Of a stretch of 64,000 bases of DNA, positions 43,738 to 52,621 are shown piece after piece. The notes under the pieces were generated by a model. The model saw only the letters and a list, made by a program, of their open reading frames with translations, was not told the origin of the DNA and did no database searches. A program made the position numbers and the translations under genes. The stretch is from Flavobacterium frigoris PS1. Lineage in GTDB: Bacteria > Bacteroidota > Bacteroidia > Flavobacteriales > Flavobacteriaceae. The number at the start of each line of letters is the position of its first letter. The stretch's first letter is position 1. The stretch is from the NCBI RefSeq assembly GCF_000252125.1, contig NZ_AHKF01000017.1, positions 186,001 through 250,000 of the forward strand. Reading direction: 5' to 3'.

Positions 43738-44334
43738 ATGAATTTTAATTTTTCCCAAGATCTAGTTCTTGAAGACGAACAGGTTTTACTTCGCCCATTA
43801 CAAATAGCTGATGTTGATAATTTATTAGAGATTTCCCTCAATGAGCCCGAAACATGGGAGTATTCTTTAGTTCAGGCAAATGGGAAGCAAAACTTGATCA
43901 ACTATATTCAATTGGCCGTTAAAGCCAGAGAAAACAAAACGCAATTCTCCTTTATTGTTTTCGATAAGAAAAGTGGAAAATATGCCGGAAGCAGTCGTTT
44001 CTATGATATTAATCAAGATTTTAAAACACTGTTGTTAGGCTTTACTTGGTACGGGAAACAGTTTCGAGGAACGGGATTAAACAAACACTGCAAATTTTTA
44101 TTGTTGCGATTTGCTTTCGAAGAATTGGGCATGGAACGAGTTGAGTTTAGGGCTGACAATAATAATGCTCGCAGTATCGCCGCCATGAAAAGTATCGGTT
44201 GTAAAGAAGAAGGCGTTTTAAGGAATCATATGCCCACTTGCGATAGTGATATGCGCAGGGATACAATTATTTTAAGCATACTCAAATCAGAATGGTTTGA
44301 TAGTGTTAAGGATAACCTAATCAAAATATTGTAA
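43738..44334 (+). CDS. GNAT-family N-acetyltransferase, RimJ/RimL-like
   Basis: A 198-residue protein with the RimJ/RimL type GNAT fold: LRPLQIADVDNLLEISL near residue 19, the acetyl-CoA pyrophosphate-binding turn in YGKQFRGTGLNKHCKFLLLRFAFEELG (about 105-131), and FRADNNNARSIAAMKSIGCKEEGVLRNHM near 140-168. It should acetylate an N-terminal amine or a small molecule, which cannot be specified. The region before it (43650-43700) has repeated TTAAG/CTTAAT words. It converges with the metal ATPase gene. Confidence 0.85.
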   Translation: MNFNFSQDLVLEDEQVLLRPLQIADVDNLLEISLNEPETWEYSLVQANGKQNLINYIQLAVKARENKTQFSFIVFDKKSGKYAGSSRFYDINQDFKTLLLGFTWYGKQFRGTGLNKHCKFLLLRFAFEELGMERVEFRADNNNARSIAAMKSIGCKEEGVLRNHMPTCDSDMRRDTIILSILKSEWFDSVKDNLIKIL

Positions 44335-44424
44335 GTTTTTTTGTTGGTATTTGATTTCTGAAGTAGCTTATCTTAAAACTAATTAGTTGCTTGTTTTTTT
44401 ATTCGGTTTTTTTCTAGTTCTAGT

Positions 44425-46320
44425 TTATGAATTGGAACTCTCAAATTTCATCAAATTTAAGCTCAGTAAAATAACAATCAAAGTAACACCAACATCCGCA
44501 GCAATCGCAAAAACCAAATTACTGTATCCCATAAAAGCGAGCGTGATGAAAACAAGCTTAACTACAATGGCTCCAATGGTATTGAATTTTATTCTAGCCA
44601 AAGTTTTTTTGCTAAGACGAATAAGAAAGGGGATAAGAGAAAGTTTATCGTTCATTAGGGCAATATTGGCAGTTTCAATTGCGGTATCACTCCCAGCTGC
44701 TCCCATTGCAATTCCCACGGTACTTAATGCCAAAGCCGGCGCATCGTTTATTCCGTCACCTACCATAGCCACACCACCAAATTCCTTCAATAGTTCTTTT
44801 ATTTTCTCTGATTTGTCTTCTGGCAGTAAACCACCAAATACTTTGTCTATTCCCACTTGCCCTGCGACATATTGAGCTGCTTTTTGGCTATCACCAGTTA
44901 GTATTATTAATTTGATGTTTAGAGCTTGTAACTCTTTCATTGCGGAAGCACTGTCCGGTTTAATTTCATCAGTTAAACCTATAATACCAGCTACACCATT
45001 GCCAAAACTAACAACTACGCTTGTTTTTCCTTCTTTGGCAAGCTGTTCCACTATTTGTTCTGCTTTGTCATTGACCTCATGATATTCTTTTATAAATTCA
45101 AGTTTGCCTACATAAACGGTTTCGTCTTCACAAACTAAACATTTTGCGATAGCCCCTTTTCCCATAATACTTTTAAAAGCTTCCGCTTTGTGTGGTTCAA
45201 AACCTTCTTTTCTGCTGGCAGTGACAATTGCTTGTGCTAATGGATGTTCAGAAAATAGTTCGGTCCCAGCAGTACAAGCCAACAATTCGTCTCGACTAGT
45301 TCCATTTAATGGGAAAACATCGGAAACGATTGGATTACCATAAGTGATGGTTCTAGTTTTGTCTAGGGCAACGGCTTTTATACTCGCCATGGATTCGATA
45401 TGTTTCCCTCCTTTTATAAGAGCACCTTTTGCGGAAGCATTACCAATAGCCGCATAGATTGCAACGGGCGTGGAAATAACCAGAGCACAGGGGCAGGCTA
45501 TTACTAAAAGTGTGATGGCTTGGTTTAGCCAAATATCAAAATCCAAATGCAGTATAAAAACGGGTATTGCAAAAACAAGTACTGCCATGGCGATAATTGT
45601 TGGAGTGTAAAATTTCGAAAATCGTTGAATAAATTTTTGGGTGTCGCTTTTAGCTGCCGCAGCTTCAAAGGTGAGCCGGATAATTTTGGAAAAAGTGGTA
45701 TCGATAGAAAGTTTACTGGTCTCAATTTCAATAAAACTGTCTTTGTTTAGTGTCCCCGCAAATAAATGGTCACCAGGATGTTTGTCTTTTGGTATAGGTT
45801 CGCCAGTAATTGCAGCTTCGTCAACAGTAGTTTCTCCTGAAATTATTTTACCGTCAAGCGGAATCATTTCGCCTGGTTTAACCTGAATGATTGTACCAAC
45901 AGCTATTTTGTTTATTGGGATTTTTTTATTTTCAGTTTTTACGAAAGCCGTTTTTGGAGCGAGGCTTACTAATTTGTCTAAGGCCGATTTCGAATTTTCA
46001 AGGCCAATGTCTTCCAGTCGTTCACCCAAGACATACAGCACAATCACTACAGCTGCCTCCGGATATTCTCCTAAATAGAATGCAGCAAAAACAGCAATTG
46101 TCATCAGTAAATTGATGCTACTGAAGTTAAGCTTAAAAATAGCTTTTATTCCATCGATCAAAACTTCATGACCGATACCAATAATAAAAGCGGCAAAAAT
46201 AAAAGGGCCATAGGGTAGTGGAATGTGAATGCCTATTAGGGATAAAATCTCTAAGACAACAACTATAGAAATTGAGAAAAGTAAAACGAGAAATTTTTTG
46301 TCTTTGATTGGCAGCTTCAT
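44425..46320 (-). CDS. Heavy-metal-exporting P1B-type ATPase (Zn/Cd/Pb type) with DKTRT motif
   Basis: A 631-residue cation pump. It starts directly at the membrane helices, without an N-terminal HMA domain. The transport-site motif CPC (residues 276-278) and the C-terminal signature N-x7-K-x20-D-x-G (NTIGAIVVK ... DVG) place it in the P1B-2 Zn2+/Cd2+/Pb2+ group. The actuator motif is ITGEP (usually TGES or TGEP), and the nucleotide site has EHPLAQAI and VGDGINDAPAL. The phosphorylation loop reads DKTRT (aspartate 320, arginine 323), with arginine where almost all P-type ATPases have glycine. It is a single gene without a metal sensor nearby. Confidence 0.9.
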   Translation of the reverse strand: MKLPIKDKKFLVLLFSISIVVVLEILSLIGIHIPLPYGPFIFAAFIIGIGHEVLIDGIKAIFKLNFSSINLLMTIAVFAAFYLGEYPEAAVVIVLYVLGERLEDIGLENSKSALDKLVSLAPKTAFVKTENKKIPINKIAVGTIIQVKPGEMIPLDGKIISGETTVDEAAITGEPIPKDKHPGDHLFAGTLNKDSFIEIETSKLSIDTTFSKIIRLTFEAAAAKSDTQKFIQRFSKFYTPTIIAMAVLVFAIPVFILHLDFDIWLNQAITLLVIACPCALVISTPVAIYAAIGNASAKGALIKGGKHIESMASIKAVALDKTRTITYGNPIVSDVFPLNGTSRDELLACTAGTELFSEHPLAQAIVTASRKEGFEPHKAEAFKSIMGKGAIAKCLVCEDETVYVGKLEFIKEYHEVNDKAEQIVEQLAKEGKTSVVVSFGNGVAGIIGLTDEIKPDSASAMKELQALNIKLIILTGDSQKAAQYVAGQVGIDKVFGGLLPEDKSEKIKELLKEFGGVAMVGDGINDAPALALSTVGIAMGAAGSDTAIETANIALMNDKLSLIPFLIRLSKKTLARIKFNTIGAIVVKLVFITLAFMGYSNLVFAIAADVGVTLIVILLSLNLMKFESSNS

Positions 46321-46638
46321 AAAATAAATTTTGCTTTAATGTTTTTGCAATGTTTAAGATTTGGAAAAATTGGCAATAAGGCAATATAATCCAAAAGGCT
46401 TTTGATTTGCTTTTAAGAGGAAATCCGTTTTGACAACGGTTGCACTGTATGGCTAATTTAAGTTAATATTTTTGTTTTAAAGACAAAATTATAAGTTCTA
46501 GCTAGAAGCTTTGGGTTTAAAAAAACATCAACTTTAGAATTCAAGCATCTCGAATGCTTTTCTAGTGCCTTATTATTTGATATTAATGTAGTGTAGTTTG
46601 TCAAAAACTTTGCGAACTTTGCGGTCAAATAAAAGGAT
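46321..46638. other. Non-coding stretch between divergent genes
   Basis: AT-rich leader between the metal ATPase and the gene at 46639. Near its right end AACTTTGCG occurs twice in tandem (about 46607-46623). I find no metal-sensor operator, terminator or gene. Confidence 0.45.
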
Positions 46639-47079
46639 ATGAAAATAAATCTAAAAATCGGAATTGACAAGCTCATTTTCGGTATGAAACAAAAGGATGT
46701 TACCGCAATTTATGGTAAACCGGATAGGAATTATAAGGACGAAGATGACAATGTAATTTTTGCTTATAACAAGCTGAAAATTCGCCTGACATTCTACAAA
46801 GAAGAAGAATTTAAATTAGGGTATATGGTAGCTTCAAGTCCTGAATTGGATTTGTTTGGGAACAAGGTTATCAATAGAAATATAGCTGAAATGACGAAAG
46901 AGCTTTCTAAAAAAGGCCTTACTAAATTCACTCAAGAAGAATTTGATACTTTCGAAAATTATTTTAATGAAGAAAACTGGATTATTTTTCAAACAGAATT
47001 TGATGAGGTAGTTAAATTTGAAATTGGTGCAATCATCAATCAAAAGGATGAGTTTGACTGGAAATTTGGCAAGAAATAG
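46639..47079 (+). CDS. Small protein of unknown function
   Basis: A 146-residue acidic protein without a signal peptide. The start IGIDKLIFGMKQKDVTAIYGKPDR resembles the opening of SmpA/OmlA-like beta-barrel folds, in which a strand is followed by a helix and a GxP turn, but the match is weak. The rest is alpha/beta with a repeated EFDTFENYFNEENWIIFQTEFDEV stretch. No family can be named. It has its own terminator. Confidence 0.65.
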   Translation: MKINLKIGIDKLIFGMKQKDVTAIYGKPDRNYKDEDDNVIFAYNKLKIRLTFYKEEEFKLGYMVASSPELDLFGNKVINRNIAEMTKELSKKGLTKFTQEEFDTFENYFNEENWIIFQTEFDEVVKFEIGAIINQKDEFDWKFGKK

Positions 47080-47141
47080 ATTAACAAGAAGGAAGGCTTC
47101 TGTCTTTTAAACTAGTTTTTCTTTCAGAACAAGAAATAAAC

Positions 47142-47175
47142 AAAAACCCGACAACCTAATAGTTGTCGGGTTTTT
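47142..47175. terminator. Bidirectional terminator
   Basis: AAAAACCCGACAAC (47142-47155) and GTTGTCGGGTTTTT (47162-47175) form a perfect 14-base stem with a six-base loop. It lies between two convergent genes. Confidence 0.92.
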
Positions 47176-47197
47176 GATTATTTAGAAATATTGTTTT

Positions 47198-48382
47198 TTA
47201 TTTTTTTGGAGGGGTAGGTTTTTCAAACATCTCCAGTTCGAAAATTAGGTTTGTATTTGGTGGAATCACACCACCTGCACCTCTTTCACCATAGGCCAAA
47301 TTGGCTGGGATAAATAGTAATGTTTTATCTCCATAAGACATGAGGCTTAAGCCCTCTATAAAGCCAGGAATCATGCCGTCTTTTTTACCAGCTTCGAATG
47401 GAAAGGCTTGGTATCCATTTTGGGCAGCTCGGCGCTCGTCATACTTTCCGTAGGCTTTGTTAACATCTTCATAGCTACTATCAAACAAGTTTCCGTCTTC
47501 AAAGTAACCTGCATAATGAAAATAGAAAGTGGAACCATCAACTGGTTTAACTCCGCTTCCTTTTTGGATTATTTTATACGTCAAGCCAGACTCTGTAGTT
47601 GTTGCAGTAGTTTTTGTTACGTCAAAAAATGCCTTTTTTGCGGCTATTACAACAGTCTGTTTAGGAGCAAGGTTTCTTTTTGTTTCTTCCTCTATAGCAG
47701 CTTGTTTTTTAGTATCTGCTTCTTTATTGGTATAATAATTCGCAAATACTTTTGGTGCATCAAAATATTTTGCAGAAGCTCCTTTTCTTGAGATGGTTAT
47801 TTTGGTTATTACATCACCTTGAACGACACTATTTACAATATCTATTCCTTCAGTCACATGACCAAAAATGGTGTGTTTGCCGTTTAACCAAGGAGTCTCC
47901 TTGTGCGTAATAAAAAATTGACTAGAATTTGTAGCAGGACCAGAATTGGCCATAGCCAATATACCGCCTTTGTCAAACTTTACATCGGTAAACTCATCTT
48001 TAAAAGCAAATCCAGTACCTCCTGCTCCAGTTCCGGTAGGGTCTCCGGTTTGAATCATGAAATCATTAATTACGCGATGAAATTTTAAACCATCAAAAAA
48101 AGGTTTTCCTTTTAATTTTTCATCAGTAACAAAAGTGTTTTTTCCTTCCGCTAATGCAACAAAATTTGCTACAGTGATGGGTGCTTTTTGATAGTCTAAC
48201 TGTACTGTGATATCCCCTTTGTTAGTTGATATGGTCGCAAAAATCCCTTCAACAACGATGGGCTTTTTAACAACGGTCTTTGTTGTTGTACTAATTTTTT
48301 TTGCAGGAACAGTTTTTTTTATACTCTGTGCCTGTGCGTTTAGCATCCCTATGCAAACTAAAAATAAAAGTTTGAGTTTCAT
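47198..48382 (-). CDS. Periplasmic peptidyl-prolyl isomerase, cyclophilin-FKBP fusion
   Basis: A 394-residue secreted protein (signal peptide 1-19, LNAQAQS). Residues about 45-205 are a cyclophilin domain (FHRVINDFMIQTGDPTGTGAGG, FAFKDEF, LAMANSGPATNSSQFFITH, LNGKHTIFGHV). Residues about 265-394 are an FKBP domain (YFHYAGYFEDGNLFDSS, MIPGFIEGLSLMSYGDKTLLFIP, YGERGAGGVIPPNTNLIFELEM). Both folds catalyse proline isomerisation, so one chain holds two unrelated catalysts. A paralogue follows 27 bases upstream. It belongs to a minus-strand run with GldI and a DHH phosphoesterase. Confidence 0.92.
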   Translation of the reverse strand: MKLKLLFLVCIGMLNAQAQSIKKTVPAKKISTTTKTVVKKPIVVEGIFATISTNKGDITVQLDYQKAPITVANFVALAEGKNTFVTDEKLKGKPFFDGLKFHRVINDFMIQTGDPTGTGAGGTGFAFKDEFTDVKFDKGGILAMANSGPATNSSQFFITHKETPWLNGKHTIFGHVTEGIDIVNSVVQGDVITKITISRKGASAKYFDAPKVFANYYTNKEADTKKQAAIEEETKRNLAPKQTVVIAAKKAFFDVTKTTATTTESGLTYKIIQKGSGVKPVDGSTFYFHYAGYFEDGNLFDSSYEDVNKAYGKYDERRAAQNGYQAFPFEAGKKDGMIPGFIEGLSLMSYGDKTLLFIPANLAYGERGAGGVIPPNTNLIFELEMFEKPTPPKK

Positions 48383-48408
48383 TTTTTATTATTTTTAAAT
48401 TCTAATTT

Positions 48409-49533
48409 TTATTGAGGCATTGATTCTAAGAGTTCTACTTCGAAAATAATATTAGTATTTGGAGGTATTACATCTCCCGCGCCACCTGCGCCATAGGCTA
48501 AATGTGAAGGTATAAATAATATTGCTTTATCTCCAATAGATAATTTTTCCAGTCCTTCAATGAATCCAGGAATCATGCCGTCTTTTCGTCCTGCTTGAAA
48601 AGGAATAGGCTGATAGCCATTTTGTGCGGCCCTATTAGGATCATATTTTCCAAATATTTTCGCTTCGCTTTCAAGACTGGTATCAAAAAGCTGGCCGTCT
48701 TCTAGGAAGCCTGCATAATGAATGTAGATTGTTGTTCCTTTTGCTGGTTTTTTGCCTCCCGCTTTTTTGGTGATAACATATTTAAGACCACTTGAGGTCT
48801 TCATTGCTTTGCTTTTTAAGGCATTAAAATATTTAACTTTGTCATCGCGAACGTCTTTGTATTTTTCGTCGTACGCTTTTTTGCTTTGTGCATCTGTAGC
48901 TAGTTTTTTCTTTTGATTTTCCGATTCTACTGAGAAGTAGTCGTAAAATGTTTTTACTGCATTAAACTTTTTTGCAGCCTCACCTTTTCTAATGATAGTA
49001 ACTTTCTTGATATAGTCATTTTGTTCAACTAGGTTTACTACATTCATTCCTTCATCTACCACATGTCCAAAAATGGTGTGTTTTCCGTCTAACCATGGCG
49101 TTGAAACGTGCGTGATAAAAAATTGGCTGCTATTGGTTGCTGGACCATTATTTGCCATAGCTAAAACTCCACCGCCATCAAAACGCAAGTCATTAATTTC
49201 ATCTTTAAATTTGTAGCCTGCATCACCAGATCCGGTACCTAATGGATCCCCGGTTTGAATCATAAAGTCTTTAATAACCCTATGAAATTTTAGTCCATCA
49301 TAAAAAGGTTTTCCTTTCAAGTTGTCATTGGTTACAAAATCATTTTTTCCTTCTGCCAGAGTAACAAAATTAGCGACTGTTATAGGGGATTTTTTATAAT
49401 CTAGCTCCACAATAATGGCTCCCCTGCTTGTTTCTATTTTAGCATAGAGACCATCGGGAAGATTACTGTTTTCTTCGTTACAGGAATAGAAGGTTGCAAT
49501 TACGAGTAATACTAATAGGATGCTTTTTTTCAT
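48409..49533 (-). CDS. Lipoprotein peptidyl-prolyl isomerase, cyclophilin-FKBP fusion
   Basis: A 374-residue paralogue of the preceding protein with the same two-domain order. It is a lipoprotein (ATFYSCNEE, cysteine 18) instead of having a free signal peptide. The cyclophilin core spans about residues 30-190 (FHRVIKDFMIQTGDPLGTGSGD) and the FKBP domain about 245-374 (YIHYAGFLEDGQLFDTS, YGAGGAGDVIPPNTNIIFEVEL). The two genes are a tandem duplication that likely divides work between membrane-anchored and soluble chaperoning. A 19-base gap separates it from gldI. Confidence 0.92.
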   Translation of the reverse strand: MKKSILLVLLVIATFYSCNEENSNLPDGLYAKIETSRGAIIVELDYKKSPITVANFVTLAEGKNDFVTNDNLKGKPFYDGLKFHRVIKDFMIQTGDPLGTGSGDAGYKFKDEINDLRFDGGGVLAMANNGPATNSSQFFITHVSTPWLDGKHTIFGHVVDEGMNVVNLVEQNDYIKKVTIIRKGEAAKKFNAVKTFYDYFSVESENQKKKLATDAQSKKAYDEKYKDVRDDKVKYFNALKSKAMKTSSGLKYVITKKAGGKKPAKGTTIYIHYAGFLEDGQLFDTSLESEAKIFGKYDPNRAAQNGYQPIPFQAGRKDGMIPGFIEGLEKLSIGDKAILFIPSHLAYGAGGAGDVIPPNTNIIFEVELLESMPQ

Positions 49534-49552
49534 ATCGATATTAATTAACTTA

Positions 49553-50242
49553 TTATTTAAGGGAATCTTTTGGTTTTATATTTTGAATTTGCTTTTTCAC
49601 AGCAGTTGCTTGCTTAGGCGTGCTATCCTTTGATACTGTTTCTAAAGGGAGTTTCACAACAGCTGGTTTAACTTCCTTTTGTTTTTTATAAACAGATTCC
49701 GGCATGAAATCATTTAGTGTCACTGTGCAAAGTAAGGGCTGGTTTACTCCTATCTTTTTATTGTCTCCATGATAACCAAATCCCATATGTGATGGGAAAA
49801 GAAAAGTCACCGTTTCATTTTTATGCATCAGTTTGATACCGTCTCTTAATCCAATCATGATATCCTGTTTATCTACATAATAGGTCTGAGGTCTCAATTC
49901 TAACTGGGAGTATATTATATTTCCATCGATGTCCTTTATCTCATAATCAAAGAATACCACATCCCCTTTTTTTGGAGTTAGAGTGTCTAGTTCGTTCATG
50001 GTTTCATAAGAATACCAATAGCCTTTTGACGAAGCGAAATATTCCACGGTAGGGTTGTTTTTCATGATGGCTTTAAGCCGAGATTCCTCACTTGCTACTA
50101 ACTTCTTATTTCTTTCCGCTGACTTTTTCATGAAAGTTCCAGAAGTATGAGAAATCGGTCTTCTTGCTTCCTGATGCTGTTTGCAGCTAATCAGCAAAAC
50201 GGATATAAGAAATAGAACTGCGATATATTGGCTGAATTTCAT
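49553..50242 (-). CDS. gldI: Gliding motility-associated peptidyl-prolyl isomerase GldI
   Basis: A 229-residue lipoprotein (LLISCKQ, cysteine 20) with an FKBP domain: YSYETMNELDTLTPKKGDVVFFDYEIKDIDGNIIYS, IMIGLRDGIKLMHKNETVTFLFPSHMGFGYHGD and LCTVTLNDF. A helical linker precedes the domain and a lysine-rich tail follows it. In F. johnsoniae GldI is needed for gliding, probably for folding secreted motility proteins. The name rests on domain, length, lipoprotein signal and neighbourhood. The gene for the DHH phosphoesterase stops six bases upstream of its start, suggesting one message. Confidence 0.88.
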   Translation of the reverse strand: MKFSQYIAVLFLISVLLISCKQHQEARRPISHTSGTFMKKSAERNKKLVASEESRLKAIMKNNPTVEYFASSKGYWYSYETMNELDTLTPKKGDVVFFDYEIKDIDGNIIYSQLELRPQTYYVDKQDIMIGLRDGIKLMHKNETVTFLFPSHMGFGYHGDNKKIGVNQPLLCTVTLNDFMPESVYKKQKEVKPAVVKLPLETVSKDSTPKQATAVKKQIQNIKPKDSLK

Positions 50243-50248
50243 AATCTA

Positions 50249-51256
50249 TTATAGCATTAGGTTTGTTACTAGATCTTCAAATTTACGTATGGTTTCCTCC
50301 ATTGATACTTCTGATTTTCCACCAGCGGCATTGCGATGTCCACCACCTTGAAAATGATCCCTTGCAAATTGGTTAACATCAAAGTCACCCTGAGAACGGA
50401 ATGAAATTTTGATGATTTTTTCGTCTTTATTTTCGATGAAAATAGCTGTGAAAACAATCCCTTTTATACTCAGTCCGTAGTTTACAATACCTTCAGTATC
50501 CCCTTTTATATAATCAAAGGTGTCTAGTTCCTCTTGGGTCAATGTGGTATAGGCTGTTTGATGATCAGATAAAACCTTTAGATTTTGAAGTGCTCTTCCA
50601 AGCAGCTGCAAGCGGCTGTACGAGCTGTTTTCAAAAAGTAATGTAGGTATTTTTGTGTTTTCTACACCTAAATCTATTAATTCGGCAACAACTCGGTGTG
50701 TGTTTCCCGTAGTTCCCGGAAAACGGAACGAACCAGAATCGGTAAGTATTCCAGTGTAGATACAAGTTCCAATTGTTTTGTCAATATCTTCTTTTTTTCC
50801 AAGAAAGGAAATGAAGTTATAAAGCATTTCACATGTTGAACCAAAGGAAGTGTCTGAATAAGTGTAAGCAGCATAATCATCCGGTTTTTGATGGTGGTCG
50901 ATCATGATGAAAGGCGCTTTCATTTCGGCTAATACTTCTTCCATGCCACCACCCACACGGTGTAAAGCATTAAAATCTAAAGTAAAAATCAAGTCAGCCT
51001 CCTCAAGAATTTTTACACTATTTTCTCTTTCTTTTTCGAATATTTTAACCGTTTCTGAGCCTGGAAGCCAAGCCAGAAAATCGGGAAATTCATTTGGCGC
51101 AATGACGGTCGGTTCATGATTATTTTTCAATAAAAAATGATATAATCCTAAAGTCGAACCCATAGCATCGCCATCAGGGCCTTTATGTGGAATTATTGCA
51201 ATTTTTTTTGGTGTTGCTAGTAGCAACTTTATCGCTTGAATGTCTTGTGTTTTCAT
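50249..51256 (-). CDS. DHH-family phosphoesterase, NrnA-like
   Basis: About 335 residues from MKTQDIQAIKLLLATPKKIA (51256); the 14 codons upstream are not convincing. The DHH catalytic set is present: IIPHKGPDGDAMGSTLG near residue 19 (motif I), FTLDFNALHR (motif II), MIDHHQKPDD near residue 122 and the DHHA1 glycine-rich end FQGGGHRNAAGGKS. NrnA-type enzymes degrade nanoRNAs and 3'-phosphoadenosine-5'-phosphate using two Mn2+ ions. It heads the run that leads into gldI. Confidence 0.9.
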   Translation of the reverse strand: MKTQDIQAIKLLLATPKKIAIIPHKGPDGDAMGSTLGLYHFLLKNNHEPTVIAPNEFPDFLAWLPGSETVKIFEKERENSVKILEEADLIFTLDFNALHRVGGGMEEVLAEMKAPFIMIDHHQKPDDYAAYTYSDTSFGSTCEMLYNFISFLGKKEDIDKTIGTCIYTGILTDSGSFRFPGTTGNTHRVVAELIDLGVENTKIPTLLFENSSYSRLQLLGRALQNLKVLSDHQTAYTTLTQEELDTFDYIKGDTEGIVNYGLSIKGIVFTAIFIENKDEKIIKISFRSQGDFDVNQFARDHFQGGGHRNAAGGKSEVSMEETIRKFEDLVTNLML

Positions 51257-51323
51257 AGTCTGCGAAATTACATTTTTTAATGTAAAGTTTGAAATCATTT
51301 GGCAAATAACACGTTTTACTAAT

Positions 51324-52577
51324 TTAGAAATTATCCAGTTTTTTCCTTTTTAATTTTTGATATAAATGATATTTGGGACCTCGAACTATCTGAGAATGAT
51401 AAATTCCAATGGAACCTGAAGCTAAATAAGCAATAAAACAGGCAATACCGATGTAAGCTGCACTTTGTATCCCAAAAAGCTCAATTCCCATAATGGTACA
51501 GGCGATAGGTGTATGTGTTGCTCCCGAGAAAACAGCCACAAAGCCCATTCCTGCCAATAGCGCAATTGGAAGAGGAACAACTAATGACAATGCGCTTCCT
51601 AGTGTTGCACCAATAAAGAAAAGTGGAGTGACTTCACCGCCTTTAAAACCTGCGCCCAAAGTAAAACCCGTGAATAATATTTTGGCTAAAAAATCATAAT
51701 ACACGCTAGGCGTCGAAAAAGAATTCACGATAATAGGAACTCCTAAACCCAAATATTTTGTTGTGCCTAGGAAGTAAATAACGATAGCAAACAAAATTCC
51801 TCCAACAAATGGACGCAAAGGAGGGTATTTAATCTTCGAGAATAAAGTGCCCCAAAAATGAGTGCTTCTGGAAAAGAGCATGGCTGCTAGTCCAAATAAA
51901 ATACTAATTGGAATAATCCAAAGCAGTATATTGATATTAATGTCAGGAACTACGGGGATTGAATAATGAGTGTGTTTTACTGCCCAAATTTCAACCGTGA
52001 AGTAGGCGATATATGCCACCAAAAAAGATAAAATTATGCTTTTATAGCTGACCTTGCTGAAGTACAAAACCTCTAAAGCGAATAAAGCTCCCGCTAATGG
52101 CGTTCCGAAAACTGAAGCAAATCCTGCGCTTATCCCTAAGATGATCATTGTCTTTCTGTCTGAATTATCGAGTTTAAAAAACCCTGTAAATTGGTCAGCA
52201 ATAGAGCCACCCATTTGTACGGCAGTTCCTTCACGTCCTGCTGATCCGCCAAAAAGATGGGTAATTATGGTTCCAAAGAGCACTAAAGGGGCCATTTTTA
52301 ATGGAATCGTCTTTTTTGGAGTTTCGTATTCTTCTAACAATAAATTATTCCCTCTTACAGCAGATGATCCATAATAATGGTACGATAGTCCTATAAGTAG
52401 ACCTCCTATTGGTAAAAACCAAATTATCCAGCTGTTTTCGCCCCTATAATCTGCCACCCATTCTAAGGCCACTAATAAAGATGCGGAAGCAGAACCAGAG
52501 AAGAAGCCTATCAATACACAAATGAGAATCCATTTGAGGGAGAGCAATATTGTTTTTATAATTTTTTCTGAAATCAT
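51324..52577 (-). CDS. ClC-type channel/antiporter, candidate fluoride exporter
   Basis: A 417-residue membrane protein of the ClC family with about 16 membrane-embedded helices. The gating-glutamate segment is GGSAGREGTAVQMGGSIADQ (glutamate 116), where chloride-type ClC proteins usually have GREGP. The first anion-binding loop is RGNNLLLEE (about residues 75-83) instead of GSGIP; asparagine 77 takes the position of the serine used for chloride. From memory, these two changes mark the fluoride-selective CLC-F group, which exports toxic fluoride against protons. It follows the RidA gene on the minus strand after 45 bases. No fluoride riboswitch was recognised upstream. Confidence 0.85.
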   Translation of the reverse strand: MISEKIIKTILLSLKWILICVLIGFFSGSASASLLVALEWVADYRGENSWIIWFLPIGGLLIGLSYHYYGSSAVRGNNLLLEEYETPKKTIPLKMAPLVLFGTIITHLFGGSAGREGTAVQMGGSIADQFTGFFKLDNSDRKTMIILGISAGFASVFGTPLAGALFALEVLYFSKVSYKSIILSFLVAYIAYFTVEIWAVKHTHYSIPVVPDININILLWIIPISILFGLAAMLFSRSTHFWGTLFSKIKYPPLRPFVGGILFAIVIYFLGTTKYLGLGVPIIVNSFSTPSVYYDFLAKILFTGFTLGAGFKGGEVTPLFFIGATLGSALSLVVPLPIALLAGMGFVAVFSGATHTPIACTIMGIELFGIQSAAYIGIACFIAYLASGSIGIYHSQIVRGPKYHLYQKLKRKKLDNF

Positions 52578-52621
52578 TCTTTTCTTTAGGGGGAATTGCC
52601 AAATACTATTTTGCTAAAGTA

